Below are positions 16,082 to 23,993 of a DNA stretch of 46,722 bases, one piece after another. Below the pieces are notes generated by a model. The model was not told the origin of the DNA and ran no database searches. It saw only the letters and a list, made by a program, of their open reading frames with translations. Position 1 is the first letter of the stretch, and the number at the start of each line of letters is the position of its first letter. The translations under genes and the position numbers were made by a program. Source of the DNA: UMGS973 sp964507795 (GTDB lineage Bacteria; Bacillota; Clostridia; Peptostreptococcales; Anaerovoracaceae); contig CAZDQV010000005.1 in assembly GCA_964507795.1 (NCBI GenBank), positions 1-46,722 on the forward strand, read 5' to 3'.

Positions 16082-17476
16082 TTAGTAAACTGACTTCAGG
16101 ATAAAGCTCTTTTCCTGGGAGCATTCTTCCAAAGTAGCACTTATTCCTTCTCTGCCTATTCCGCTGTGTTTGAATCCGCCAAATGGCTGGTCATAGTGTC
16201 TGTAGTGACCTGTTCCATTAATCACAGTTGCTCCGGCATCTATCAGCTGTGCGAGCCTGAATGCTCTTTCAAGGTCTTTGCTCAGTATTCCGGAAGAAAG
16301 ACCGTAACTGTTATTGTTGATTATTTCGATTGCTTCCTCTTCTGTATCAAAGCCTATGATTGGAATGACTGGTCCAAATACTTCAAGATCCTTTGCAATG
16401 TCCATGTCTTTGTCTACGTCGGTGAGAATTGTAGGATAAACACGTGCTCCTTCACGCTTGCCACCATAGAAGCAGGTTGCACCCTGATCAATTGTACGTT
16501 TGATATATTCTTCCACCTTGATTGCCGCACTTTCGCTTACCAAAGTGGTTATTTGTGCTTCTGGATCCATAGCTGAGCCTACTTTGAGCCCGTCTAATTT
16601 TTCTGCCAGTTTGTATGCGAGTTTTTCTTTGATATTATTATGAACTATCAATCTTTTTGATGAACAGCATATCTGTCCGTTATTGATTATACGCCCTGTA
16701 AGAATTTCTTCACATGTTTTGTCAAGATCTACATCATCAAAGATGATAAGTCCATCATTTCCTCCAAGCTCAAACATTAAAGTTTTCAGAGTATCTACAG
16801 AATTTCTGGCAATTTCAATTCCGGCAAGAGTGCTTCCTGTCATGCAAATTGCTGCAACTTTTGGACTTTGTATTATTTTTTCTGTTGATGCATCACGGCT
16901 GCATGTGATGAACTGTGCAACTCCTTCAGGTACACCTGCCTCATGTAATATTTCTCCCATTTTGAGTACGGCTAATGGATTTGAAGTGGGGGCTTTTACA
17001 ATTACAGTGTTTCCCATGATAAGGGCAGGCGCTATTTTGTGAGCAGTAAGTTCAAGAGGGTAATTGAACGGGATTATGCATGCAATTACTCCTAAAGGCT
17101 CTCTTTTAGTGTAAATCAGATCTCCGCCGATTCCGGGAGTACTGCTTGTTAAGACTTTGCCATAAAGATGTTTGCCTCTCTCCACAGTTTGTCTGGTGAT
17201 TTCAGATGCATCTTGACATTCCTCCATGCTTTGCAGAATCGGTTTGCCAAGTTCTGATGTATTTAATTTTGCAAGTTCATCTTTGTATTTTGTGTTTAAC
17301 AGATCAGCGAATTTGTACAATATATCTCCACGATCATATACAGAGAGAGATTTCCAGTCATTAACCGAAGCATATGCTGTATCGACGATTTTTTCCAAAT
17401 CATCTTTGCTTTTCATTTCTACTGTACCCACCAGAGAGTTGTCTGCAGGGTTCAGTACTTTCAAAATTTCACTCAT
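16082..17476 (-). CDS. NAD(P)-dependent aldehyde dehydrogenase
   Basis: A 464-residue aldehyde dehydrogenase of full length. Visible motifs are the cofactor-site segment IPFNYPLEL (about 140), MTGSTLAG (glycine turn), FELGGNDGLI with the general-base Glu, NNGQICCSSKR with the nucleophilic Cys, and the C-terminal PFGGFKHSGIGRE. It resembles lactaldehyde, succinate-semialdehyde and phosphonoacetaldehyde dehydrogenases. In this setting it could oxidise acetaldehyde released by the PhnX-like enzymes, or phosphonoacetaldehyde itself, but sequence alone cannot decide. Start set at 17476 because AGGAGG lies seven bases ahead; an upstream ATG (17500) has no ribosome site. Its upstream region holds a striking 16-bp dyad. 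Confidence 0.88.
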   Translation of the reverse strand: MSEILKVLNPADNSLVGTVEMKSKDDLEKIVDTAYASVNDWKSLSVYDRGDILYKFADLLNTKYKDELAKLNTSELGKPILQSMEECQDASEITRQTVERGKHLYGKVLTSSTPGIGGDLIYTKREPLGVIACIIPFNYPLELTAHKIAPALIMGNTVIVKAPTSNPLAVLKMGEILHEAGVPEGVAQFITCSRDASTEKIIQSPKVAAICMTGSTLAGIEIARNSVDTLKTLMFELGGNDGLIIFDDVDLDKTCEEILTGRIINNGQICCSSKRLIVHNNIKEKLAYKLAEKLDGLKVGSAMDPEAQITTLVSESAAIKVEEYIKRTIDQGATCFYGGKREGARVYPTILTDVDKDMDIAKDLEVFGPVIPIIGFDTEEEAIEIINNNSYGLSSGILSKDLERAFRLAQLIDAGATVINGTGHYRHYDQPFGGFKHSGIGREGISATLEECSQEKSFILKSVY

Positions 17477-17936
17477 AGATTTCCTCCTGTTTGTTAACAA
17501 ATTTTATCTTTCTATATTATATTATATTGAAAATATATACTTTTGACACAGCCAAAAGTATATATTTTTATAATATCAGGTATACCAAAAATATGCCTGA
17601 TATTTCTTGTGATTCTTTTATTCTAAAGTAATTGATGATGTATACATAAGTATGTATTCAGGATACAAAGAATAGCATATAATCAGCATATAGGGTAACA
17701 AAGTTATTGGTAGATAAACCCGTTGCCAAAACCAACCCGTTTGACATTTTGATTTAAATAAGCAAGTCTGGCTGACAATGCAAAAAAAACAGGCAGCGGG
17801 GTTAACTATATATAAATGATGTGATTAATGTTGAAAAAGGCAGTATCTTACCTTCTTCTTCGCAAAGCGACAATTTGTTAAAACAGTATGCCTTTTTCTC
17901 ATCACATTGTTGTATTAAATCCAAAAGGGAAGATTT
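17477..17936. other. 460-base divergent intergenic region
   Basis: The gap lies between the aldehyde dehydrogenase (-) and the BATS-like gene (+). Besides the 16-bp dyad at 17530-17568 it contains AATATCAGG / CCTGATATT (17572-17580 and 17596-17604), the dyad ATACATA-AG-TATGTAT (17642-17657) and a direct repeat AACCCGTT at about 17717 and 17733. Several TATAAT-like hexamers read on - between 17505 and 17530. I see no convincing complete promoter for the plus-strand gene, and no gene. Confidence 0.45.
17530..17568. promoter_or_regulatory. Perfect 16-bp inverted repeat, candidate operator
   Basis: Arms AAAATATATACTTTTG (17530-17545) and CAAAAGTATATATTTT (17553-17568) are perfectly complementary around a 7-base centre. 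The site lies 54 bases upstream of the aldehyde dehydrogenase start, over or next to its promoter. The half-site AAAGTATA recurs ahead of other genes in this block. With a short T-run it could also terminate, but no gene ends here, so an operator is preferred. Confidence 0.6.
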
Positions 17937-18500
17937 ATGGAGCAAAGCAAAATTATCAACAAATCATATAACCTGTGTATATCCGGACAGATGCCTGATT
18001 TTGAAATGATGACAGAGCTGTTTGGAACAAATCCGAAATCACATGCAGCTTTGTATTTGCGGGAATGCGCCTATAGAGCAGCATTGCTGACTACGGGAGG
18101 CAGGGCATATTTGTGGAAAAAGCTGCAGCTTGAGTATGCGTATCTGATAAAATTTGAATGCAGGGCATACACAGAACGTGAACTGGCATCGACACTGTTT
18201 AACGTGCTGCAGAGCCGCAAAAGTATCCCATATATCGTCCTTGATTTTGCAGACTGCAGGGGTGAGAAGTTTTTTTCAAGTGAAAGAATCGCACAGATTA
18301 CAGCTGTTTCAAGACTTGTATCAGGAAAACAGACCAGGAATATCTGTGTGGCTCCAGGGACAAACAAAGCCTTCATTTCAGGAGCAAATGCTGCAGTGAT
18401 AACTGATTCATACAGACATAGCGGCTTAAATGATGAGGATATTGAAACAATGATGTTCAAAGCCGGGTACAAGGTAAAAAAAGAAAAAGAAATCCTATAA
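17937..18500 (+). CDS. Stand-alone BATS-like protein (C-terminus of biotin synthase-type), function unknown
   Basis: A 187-residue protein. Residues about 125-185 (ITAVSRLVSGKQTRNICVAP, then ISGANAAVITDSYRHSG and DIETMMFKAGY) resemble the end of biotin synthase-type radical-SAM enzymes (ARLI…N.RV…GAN.IF.GD…EDE…LRK.G), i.e. the BATS region. There is no radical-SAM CxxxCxxC motif here, nor any upstream frame supplying one. The N-terminal ~110 residues, with scattered Cys, are unrecognised. It has a fair ribosome site (AAAGGGAAG) and an unbroken frame, so it may be functional rather than a fragment. It is followed by a terminator and the DeoR operon. The resemblance was judged by eye. Confidence 0.5.
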   Translation: MEQSKIINKSYNLCISGQMPDFEMMTELFGTNPKSHAALYLRECAYRAALLTTGGRAYLWKKLQLEYAYLIKFECRAYTERELASTLFNVLQSRKSIPYIVLDFADCRGEKFFSSERIAQITAVSRLVSGKQTRNICVAPGTNKAFISGANAAVITDSYRHSGLNDEDIETMMFKAGYKVKKEKEIL

Positions 18501-18536
18501 CAAAGTATATTTTTTATCTTTATAATAGCTGAACAG

Positions 18537-18569
18537 AAGCTTTCTACTGTAAATGGTAGGGAGCTTTTG
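18537..18569 (+). terminator. Rho-independent terminator after the BATS-like gene
   Basis: AAGCTTTCTAC (18537-18547) pairs with GTAGGGAGCTT (18556-18566) using two G-U pairs; TTG follows. Confidence 0.65.
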
Positions 18570-18614
18570 TGCGCGTGTGCTTGAAATGTGATCTAAAAGT
18601 GCAGTTTGTGAAAC

Positions 18615-18643
18615 TTTACTTTTAACAATAAAGAAGATATAAT
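18615..18643 (+). promoter_or_regulatory. Sigma-A promoter of the deoR-deoR-dapB-like operon
   Basis: -35 TTTACT (18615-18620), 17-base spacer, -10 TATAAT (18638-18643), 39 bases before the first regulator's ATG. Confidence 0.78.
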
Positions 18644-18681
18644 ATTCAAAACAAAGAGAAAATATATTTTGGAGAATTGCA

Positions 18682-19464
18682 ATGCTTCAGGAAAAAAGAC
18701 TTTTAAAATTAATAGAATATCTCAAGGCAAACGGTAGCGGCAGCTTTAGAGAACTCTCAGAGATGCTTGGTGTTTCAGAGGTGACAATACGAAAGGATTT
18801 GGCGGAACTTGAGCAACGAAAAGCCGTCAAGCTTGTAAGAGGAGGCGCTGTATGGGAAAAAAGAGATCTGACAAGAGCTTTTTCTGAAGCCAGAGACATT
18901 ATAAACCGGGGGGAAAAACAGGAACTTGTAAAATACCTCGGAGTGCTTGTTGAAAACGGATATGCAGTATCGCTCAACGGCGGGACGACAACAGTTGAGG
19001 CTGCAAAGTTTTTGGCCGGAAATTATAACAACCTCACTGTAATTACAAACAACCTTAATGTGGTTGATGTTCTTCGCGAAAAAGAGGATTTTCAGGTTAT
19101 TCTGACTGGAGGCATATACTACGAAAAAGAAAACACCATAATAGGCAAACAAAGTGAAATTGATATGGCTTTATATAATGTGGATTTGTCCATAATTGCA
19201 GTAAACGGCATATCACTCGATAAAGGTATTACAGATTTTCGTATCGAAGAAAGCGGCATCATAAATGCGATGATTAAAAGTGCCAGGAAATCTGCTGTAA
19301 TTGCGGATCACAGCAAGTTTGAGAGAATATCATGCATTAATGTATGTCCGCTTGACAGTATAGACTATATCCTTACTGATTCAGGACTTGATGAGGATAC
19401 AGTCAAAAAATATAGGGAACAAGGTATAAATATTATTAAAAACCATGAAACTGAAAGGAAGTAG
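18682..19464 (+). CDS. DeoR-family transcriptional regulator 1
   Basis: A 260-residue DeoR/GlpR-type repressor. The N-terminal winged helix (about 3-57) shows FRELSEMLGVSEVTIRKDL, followed by the family signature LVRGGAV. The C-terminal sugar-phosphate-isomerase-like sensor has LNGGTTTVEAAKFL (about 95-108) and VITNNLNVV, the phosphate-ester binding loop of this family. Such proteins sense phosphorylated metabolites, which fits a nearby OPA-type transporter and phosphonate-type enzymes. It heads an operon with its paralogue and the DapB-like gene, so autoregulation is likely. Effector and targets are not readable. Confidence 0.88.
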   Translation: MLQEKRLLKLIEYLKANGSGSFRELSEMLGVSEVTIRKDLAELEQRKAVKLVRGGAVWEKRDLTRAFSEARDIINRGEKQELVKYLGVLVENGYAVSLNGGTTTVEAAKFLAGNYNNLTVITNNLNVVDVLREKEDFQVILTGGIYYEKENTIIGKQSEIDMALYNVDLSIIAVNGISLDKGITDFRIEESGIINAMIKSARKSAVIADHSKFERISCINVCPLDSIDYILTDSGLDEDTVKKYREQGINIIKNHETERK

Positions 19465-20243
19465 TGACATTGCTGCAGGAAGAAAGATTCTCTAATATAA
19501 TAGAGCATTTGAAATCAAACAATATGGCAAAGGTAAATGAGCTTGCCAGAATAAACAAAGTTTCGGTAGATACAGTAAGGCGTGACCTTGAAACACTCGA
19601 AGGCTATGGCATACTTGAAAGAGTAAGAGGCGGAGCTGTATGGAAGGACGCGAATAATACACGCAATATATACGGCATGAGGCTGACAGTTAATATTGAA
19701 AAAAAGACAGAGCTTTCGGCGTTGGTAAGTAAAGTGATTATTGAAGGTCAGACTATTGTGATAGGAAGCGGCAGTACCACTGTTGAGGTTGCGAAATATA
19801 TTGCAGCAAATTACAAAAGACTCACCGTTATAACCAATGACCTTGATATAGTGAGAATCTTTTCCCACAAAGAGAGATTTAATATAATCATACCAGGCGG
19901 GCTTTATGATTTTCAGGAGCATGCAATGTATGGCAAACAGTGTGAAGATGAGATAGGGCAATATAATGCGGATGTATGTCTGTTGGCTGTAAACAGCATT
20001 TCCTTTGAAAGAGGCATAAGTGATTTCAGACTCAGCCAGATAGATACATTCAGAAAAATGATGTCAATTTCAGAGAGTATTGTAGTTGCAGCAGATTCAA
20101 GCAAAGTTGGCAAGACAGCATGCATGAGAATTTGCGATATTGAAGAAATTGATGTGCTGCTTTGTGACAGCCAGCTTGATTCCAAAGAAAAAGAAAAATT
20201 TGAATCAGCAGGTGTTGAAGTTATAATGCCGGAAGAAAATTAA
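19464..20243 (+). CDS. DeoR-family transcriptional regulator 2
   Basis: A 259-residue paralogue of the preceding gene: HTH segment VNELARINKVSVDTVRRDL, the hinge ERVRGGAVW, and effector loop IGSGSTTVEVAKYI. The GTG start overlaps the previous stop codon by one base. A TTG at 19470 is better spaced from AAGGAAG and may be the true start, two codons shorter. Two adjacent DeoR proteins could form heteromers or respond to two related effectors. The recognition helices differ (SEVTIRKDL versus SVDTVRRDL), so they may bind different sites. Confidence 0.85.
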   Translation: MTLLQEERFSNIIEHLKSNNMAKVNELARINKVSVDTVRRDLETLEGYGILERVRGGAVWKDANNTRNIYGMRLTVNIEKKTELSALVSKVIIEGQTIVIGSGSTTVEVAKYIAANYKRLTVITNDLDIVRIFSHKERFNIIIPGGLYDFQEHAMYGKQCEDEIGQYNADVCLLAVNSISFERGISDFRLSQIDTFRKMMSISESIVVAADSSKVGKTACMRICDIEEIDVLLCDSQLDSKEKEKFESAGVEVIMPEEN

Positions 20244-20278
20244 ATTACAGTGAGACTGTTTTCTTGAGGAGAAGAATT

Positions 20279-21355
20279 ATGGAACGAAAAATCAGATGCG
20301 TATCAATCGGATGCGGAAAAATGGGCAAATATATAATGAAATATGCACATAACAAGGGCTGTGAAATCTCAGGGGCATTTGATGTTGCACCTGAGATTAT
20401 CGGTAAAGATTGCGGAGTAATTATGGATGCTCCGGAAACCGGATGTTTTGTATATCATGTTGATGAATTGGATGCCAAACTCAAAGAAATAAAACCTGAT
20501 GTGGCACTTGTTGCAACAAGGAGTTTTATCCGGGAGATTAAAGATGTAGTAATGATTTGCTGTAAAAACGGAGTTAATGTGGTAACCACCTGTGATGAGG
20601 GGCTGTATGCATGGAACTCAACTCCATCGGTTTGTAAGGAAATTGACGAGGCGGCAAAGAGGGGAAATTGTACCGTGACTGCATCAGGTTTTCAGGATGT
20701 TTCATACTGCCATCTTGTTGTTACAGAAGCTGCAGCTGCACATAAAATCGAAAAAATCAAAGGAAGTGCAATGTATAACGTTGAAGATTATGGAATTGCA
20801 TTGGCAGAGCATCATGGCGTTGGCTTATCAGACGAAGAGTTCGAAGAAAAAATCGCTTCTGCTGATAAGATATCTGATGAAGAACGTCAGAAGCTTATTG
20901 ACAACGGAAATTTCCATGCACTTCCAATGTGGAATGCTGCAGGATGGATTGCTTCAAATTTAGGTCTCACAGTGCTGTCACAGAAACAGTTGTGTACGCC
21001 TGTTAAGACAGATATAGAACTTGACTCAAAGACTATGGGCAGAATTATGAGTGTCGGTGAGATTATAGGAATGTCAGGCAAGTCAATTATTGAAACAGAA
21101 GAAGGTATTACGATTGAAGCTGAATCAATTGGTAAAATTTATGCGCCGGGAGAAGAGGATACCAACGAATGGGCTATATTAGGGGAACCTGATATATATA
21201 TCGAGAACAAAAGGATTGACAATCGCACAATGATTTGTTCGCAGATTGTTTCAAGAATAGTTGATGCTATTAATGGTCCTGCCGGATATATTACAACAGA
21301 TAAATTCAATGCACCGAGATATTATGTAAAACCTATGAATGAATATATCCGATAA
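20279..21355 (+). CDS. DapB-like / 2,4-diaminopentanoate dehydrogenase-like oxidoreductase
   Basis: A 358-residue enzyme. The N-terminal Rossmann domain begins SIGCGKMGKYIM (about 8-19) with GAFD as the second strand, followed by DVALVATRSF and a G-V-N-V-V-T-T-C turn, the layout of the dihydrodipicolinate-reductase N-domain. The remaining ~230 residues match the longer family that includes 2,4-diaminopentanoate dehydrogenase of ornithine fermentation, rather than DapB itself (about 270 residues). A plausible reaction is NAD(P)-linked oxidative deamination of an amine, but the substrate is unknown. I use ATG 20279 with AGGAG eight bases upstream; a TTG at 20264 is less likely. A terminator follows, so PhnX-like 1 is a separate unit. 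Confidence 0.75.
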   Translation: MERKIRCVSIGCGKMGKYIMKYAHNKGCEISGAFDVAPEIIGKDCGVIMDAPETGCFVYHVDELDAKLKEIKPDVALVATRSFIREIKDVVMICCKNGVNVVTTCDEGLYAWNSTPSVCKEIDEAAKRGNCTVTASGFQDVSYCHLVVTEAAAAHKIEKIKGSAMYNVEDYGIALAEHHGVGLSDEEFEEKIASADKISDEERQKLIDNGNFHALPMWNAAGWIASNLGLTVLSQKQLCTPVKTDIELDSKTMGRIMSVGEIIGMSGKSIIETEEGITIEAESIGKIYAPGEEDTNEWAILGEPDIYIENKRIDNRTMICSQIVSRIVDAINGPAGYITTDKFNAPRYYVKPMNEYIR

Positions 21356-21372
21356 TCTGAAAGAGAGTAAAG

Positions 21373-21405
21373 AACAGTCGACTTGAAATCGGCTGTTTTT
21401 ATTTT
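21373..21405 (+). terminator. Rho-independent terminator of the deoR-dapB-like operon
   Basis: AACAGTCGA (21373-21381) pairs with TCGGCTGTT (21389-21397, one G-U pair); the tail TTTATTTT follows. Confidence 0.85.
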
Positions 21406-21525
21406 GGCTGAAACGAAAATGAGCAAGGTAGTAATAATCATAAACAAAACTATAACTAATGAAGCATAAAAACGGCAAAAAATAAATAAAAACAGCAAAA
21501 ATTAAATTAAAAAAAGAAAAACATG

Positions 21526-21553
21526 TTGCAAAGACGCAAAAAACGTGTATAAT
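21526..21553 (+). promoter_or_regulatory. Promoter of PhnX-like gene 1
   Basis: -35 TTGCAA (21526-21531), 16-base spacer, -10 TATAAT (21548-21553), 57 bases before the ATG. The spacer and flanks carry repeated ACG-rich words (GACGCAAAAAACG, AAAACGTTTT) that could bind a DeoR-type repressor. Confidence 0.7.
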
Positions 21554-21598
21554 CAGAATTGTCAGGAAACTATCTCAAAGATTAAAAACGTTTTACAA

Positions 21599-22428
21599 GG
21601 AGGAAATAATATGTACAACAGAAGATACACAGGAAAAATTGAATTAGCTGTACTTGACACAGCAGGAACATTCTGCGATGGCCCTGGAGATTTAAGACAC
21701 AGATGGCCAAAGGACGACTTAAGAGGCTGCAAGGCACCGGTTATCCCATTTTATGAAGCTCTCAAAGAATTCGGAATCGAATGTGACTGGTCAGAAATCA
21801 GAAAACCTATGGGTAATTTCAAACCGACACATTTAAGAATGCTTCTTAACCTTCCGGAAGTATCCTCACAGTGGGAAGAAAAATACGGAAGACCTTGGAA
21901 CGAGGATGACTTCGAAGCAGTACTTGCAACATTCAGACCTCTGATGTCAAAGTATATCGTTGATGAAGATCTTGCAAAACCAATTGATGGAGCAGTTGAG
22001 TGTATAGAGAAACTGAGAGCGGCAGGCATACTTGTAGGCTGCGACACAGGTTACTATGAAGAAGACTCACTTGCACTGAACAAGCTATTAGAAGATAAAT
22101 ACGGACTTAAGTTTGACGTAGTTACAAACTCAGAAAAAGTACCTGGAAGACCAAGCCCGTTCATGGTATATGACTGCATGCTGAGTGCATACAAGATTAC
22201 CAAGAAGCCTATTCCGTGTGAAGCAGTAGTTAAGATTGACGATACAGCACCTGGAATGATCTGCGGTAACAATGCGGGAGCATGGACAATCGGTTTATAT
22301 GCATCAGGCTCCAATGATTATGACAAGCTTGCAGCAGCAAAACCAGACTTCCTGGTACCTGACGTATCATATGTACCAGAAATTATTTTCGGACAGATTG
22401 AGCCAAGATTAAGAAGAGGCGAAAGACC
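21599..22428. repeat. 830-bp direct repeat, copy A (PhnX-like 1)
   Basis: Bases 21599-22428 match 25166-25995 at a constant offset of 3,567; I saw no difference on reading both. The match starts at the ribosome site (GGAGGAAATAAT) and stops ten codons before the end of the gene. Confidence 0.93.
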
Positions 22429-22456
22429 GGGACAGGGAATAATAGAAACAATATAG
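21611..22456 (+). CDS. PhnX-like HAD hydrolase, copy 1 (phosphonoacetaldehyde hydrolase family)
   Basis: A 281-residue HAD-superfamily protein resembling phosphonoacetaldehyde hydrolase (PhnX), which splits phosphonoacetaldehyde to acetaldehyde and phosphate through a Schiff-base lysine. Nucleophile motif DTAGT has Asp16 (PhnX: DWAGT). The cap segment RKPMGNFKPTH carries Lys71 at the place of the PhnX Schiff-base lysine, with His74 three residues on. DTGYY, GRPSPFM and the GNNAGAWTIG end also align. Unlike PhnX as I remember it, there is a 14-residue insertion (about 24-37, rich in Arg, Asp, Lys) before GCKAP, and the acidic motif is IDDTAPG rather than GDTVSD. The product may therefore differ. 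An in-frame upstream extension (21545) lies in the promoter, so ATG 21611 with GGAGG is used. Confidence 0.85.
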   Translation: MYNRRYTGKIELAVLDTAGTFCDGPGDLRHRWPKDDLRGCKAPVIPFYEALKEFGIECDWSEIRKPMGNFKPTHLRMLLNLPEVSSQWEEKYGRPWNEDDFEAVLATFRPLMSKYIVDEDLAKPIDGAVECIEKLRAAGILVGCDTGYYEEDSLALNKLLEDKYGLKFDVVTNSEKVPGRPSPFMVYDCMLSAYKITKKPIPCEAVVKIDDTAPGMICGNNAGAWTIGLYASGSNDYDKLAAAKPDFLVPDVSYVPEIIFGQIEPRLRRGERPGQGIIETI

Positions 22457-22471
22457 ATTGCATTTGGTGGC

Positions 22472-22513
22472 AGAGTGTTCTTCTGCATCAGCGAAATATC
22501 AGAGGAACACTCT
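22472..22513 (+). terminator. Hairpin terminator after PhnX-like 1
   Basis: AGAGTGTTCTTCTG (22472-22485) pairs with CAGAGGAACACTCT (22500-22513; one G-U pair). No T-run follows, so termination may be partial. Confidence 0.6.
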
Positions 22514-22591
22514 ATATAAAGCAGGTTCATAAAAAACCATTCATATTATAACACACAAAAGTATTATGTACAGAAACGGAGGACTAAATTA

Positions 22592-23920
22592 ATGAGTGAC
22601 AAAACAAAAGCAAACAATCTGCTTGGTTATACTCCGGAACAATACAAAGTCTTCAAAAAAAATGCATGGATCGTATTGCTTGCATTCTCTGTATTGTATT
22701 GCATCCTTTATTGCGGCAGACTGAACCTTCAGTACACAATGCCTGCAATGATGGAAGAAGAAGGCTGGACTGAGCTGGATTTAGGTATTTTATCATCAGT
22801 ATTATTCTGGACTTACGGAATAGGACACCTGTTTAACGGCAGATTGGGAGAAATCTTTGGAGTAAACAAATTTATAATTGCCGGTATGTTTATGGCAGCC
22901 GCTGCAAATATATTTATCGGATTTTCTTCAAGCATCGTAATTATAGCTATCTTATGGGGCTTCAACGGTTACTTCCAGTCAATGCTTTGGTCGCCGGGAA
23001 TAGCATTGCTTTCAAACTGGTGGCCAAGTGATCAGAGAGGATTTGCAACGGGCTTTGCCAATGCATTCTCAGGTTTTGGCCAGGTGTGTGCAGCACTTAC
23101 AGTGTCCCTCTCATTCATAGTGTTGCCTGATATGGGATGGAAAGCTGGATTTATTATTCCAGCAATCTTCATGATAGCAGCAGGAATAATATACATATTT
23201 GTGGCAAAAGACAGCCCTAAAAAGATTGGCCTCAAAGACTATGTAGACAAAGACGCAAAAGTGAATGAACAGGATGAAGAACTCAAAAAGCTCATTGCCG
23301 AAAAAGGCAAACTTTATCCGTATATATATCTATTAAAAAAATGGAGATTCGACTGCTGGCTGCTTATCATTGCAGGTTCGAGCATCGCAAGATATGGACT
23401 CCTTACATGGATACCAACATATTATGTTCAGGAATTCGGTGTTGACGTTAAAGACGGGGCACTTGGAACCGTACTTCTGCCTCTTGGTATGGCGTTCGGT
23501 ACATTCGTAATTCCTTGGCTTTCAGACAAGTTCTTCAAAGAGAACAGATTGCCTATGGTTGTGATTTGTGCAGGAGTTGCGGGTATTACAGTGTTTTTCT
23601 TCAAAGGAATCGAACCGGGTGTACTGGCGGGTGTGTTGCTGTTTGTGGCAGGCTTCTTCATCTACGCTATAAATGGTCTGGTGTGGGCATATGCTACTGA
23701 CGTGGGCGGCAGAGCTTTTGCAGGCACTGCAGCGGGAGTTTTGGACTGCTTTGCATATCTTGGAGCATCAGTTCAGGCAATCTACTTCGGCAGCGTTTTA
23801 ACAAGCAGCGGCAACTGGACACTTGTATTTACAGCAATAGGAGGCACATGCTTTGCAATAATAATAATTGCAATCATTGCAAGCTGGGGAGTGAACAAAA
23901 AGAAAGAAATTGAAAAATAA
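22592..23920 (+). CDS. MFS transporter, organophosphate:phosphate antiporter (OPA/GlpT-UhpT) type
   Basis: A 442-residue protein with twelve predicted helices and a central loop rich in Lys and Asp (about 205-235). The first helix carries an Arg in LYCGRLNLQY, similar to the substrate-phosphate-binding Arg of GlpT. The signature NGYFQSMLWSPGIALLSNWW followed by RGFATGFANAF is the OPA hallmark (G.fQ..gwpp…WW…eRG). Family members exchange phosphate for glycerol-3-phosphate, hexose-phosphate or phosphonates such as fosfomycin, so uptake of a phosphonate or phosphate ester fits the neighbours. GGAGG lies nine bases before the ATG. It probably forms an operon with the PhnW-like and second PhnX-like genes. 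Confidence 0.87.
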   Translation: MSDKTKANNLLGYTPEQYKVFKKNAWIVLLAFSVLYCILYCGRLNLQYTMPAMMEEEGWTELDLGILSSVLFWTYGIGHLFNGRLGEIFGVNKFIIAGMFMAAAANIFIGFSSSIVIIAILWGFNGYFQSMLWSPGIALLSNWWPSDQRGFATGFANAFSGFGQVCAALTVSLSFIVLPDMGWKAGFIIPAIFMIAAGIIYIFVAKDSPKKIGLKDYVDKDAKVNEQDEELKKLIAEKGKLYPYIYLLKKWRFDCWLLIIAGSSIARYGLLTWIPTYYVQEFGVDVKDGALGTVLLPLGMAFGTFVIPWLSDKFFKENRLPMVVICAGVAGITVFFFKGIEPGVLAGVLLFVAGFFIYAINGLVWAYATDVGGRAFAGTAAGVLDCFAYLGASVQAIYFGSVLTSSGNWTLVFTAIGGTCFAIIIIAIIASWGVNKKKEIEK

Positions 23921-23924
23921 ATTT

Positions 23925-23955
23925 TGTTGATTTGATTTGATTTGATTGATTGTTA
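23925..23955 (+). repeat. Short TTGAT tandem repeat
   Basis: Four exact TTGAT units followed by TGATTG, immediately after the transporter stop codon and 39 bases before the next gene. It is too short to be more than a possible slippage site. Confidence 0.7.
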
Positions 23956-23993
23956 TTTTCAATAAATGAATGTATATTATAAGGAGGTTTAAG

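Noticed and set aside
17821..18009. 62-residue frame upstream of the BATS-like gene that might supply a radical-SAM N-terminus
   Set aside because: It lacks CxxxCxxC, overlaps the BATS-like start in another frame and has no ribosome site.
21751..22314. Long antisense frames, repeated identically in both PhnX-like genes
   Set aside because: They are shadows of the coding frame, without ribosome sites, and are identical only because the genes are.
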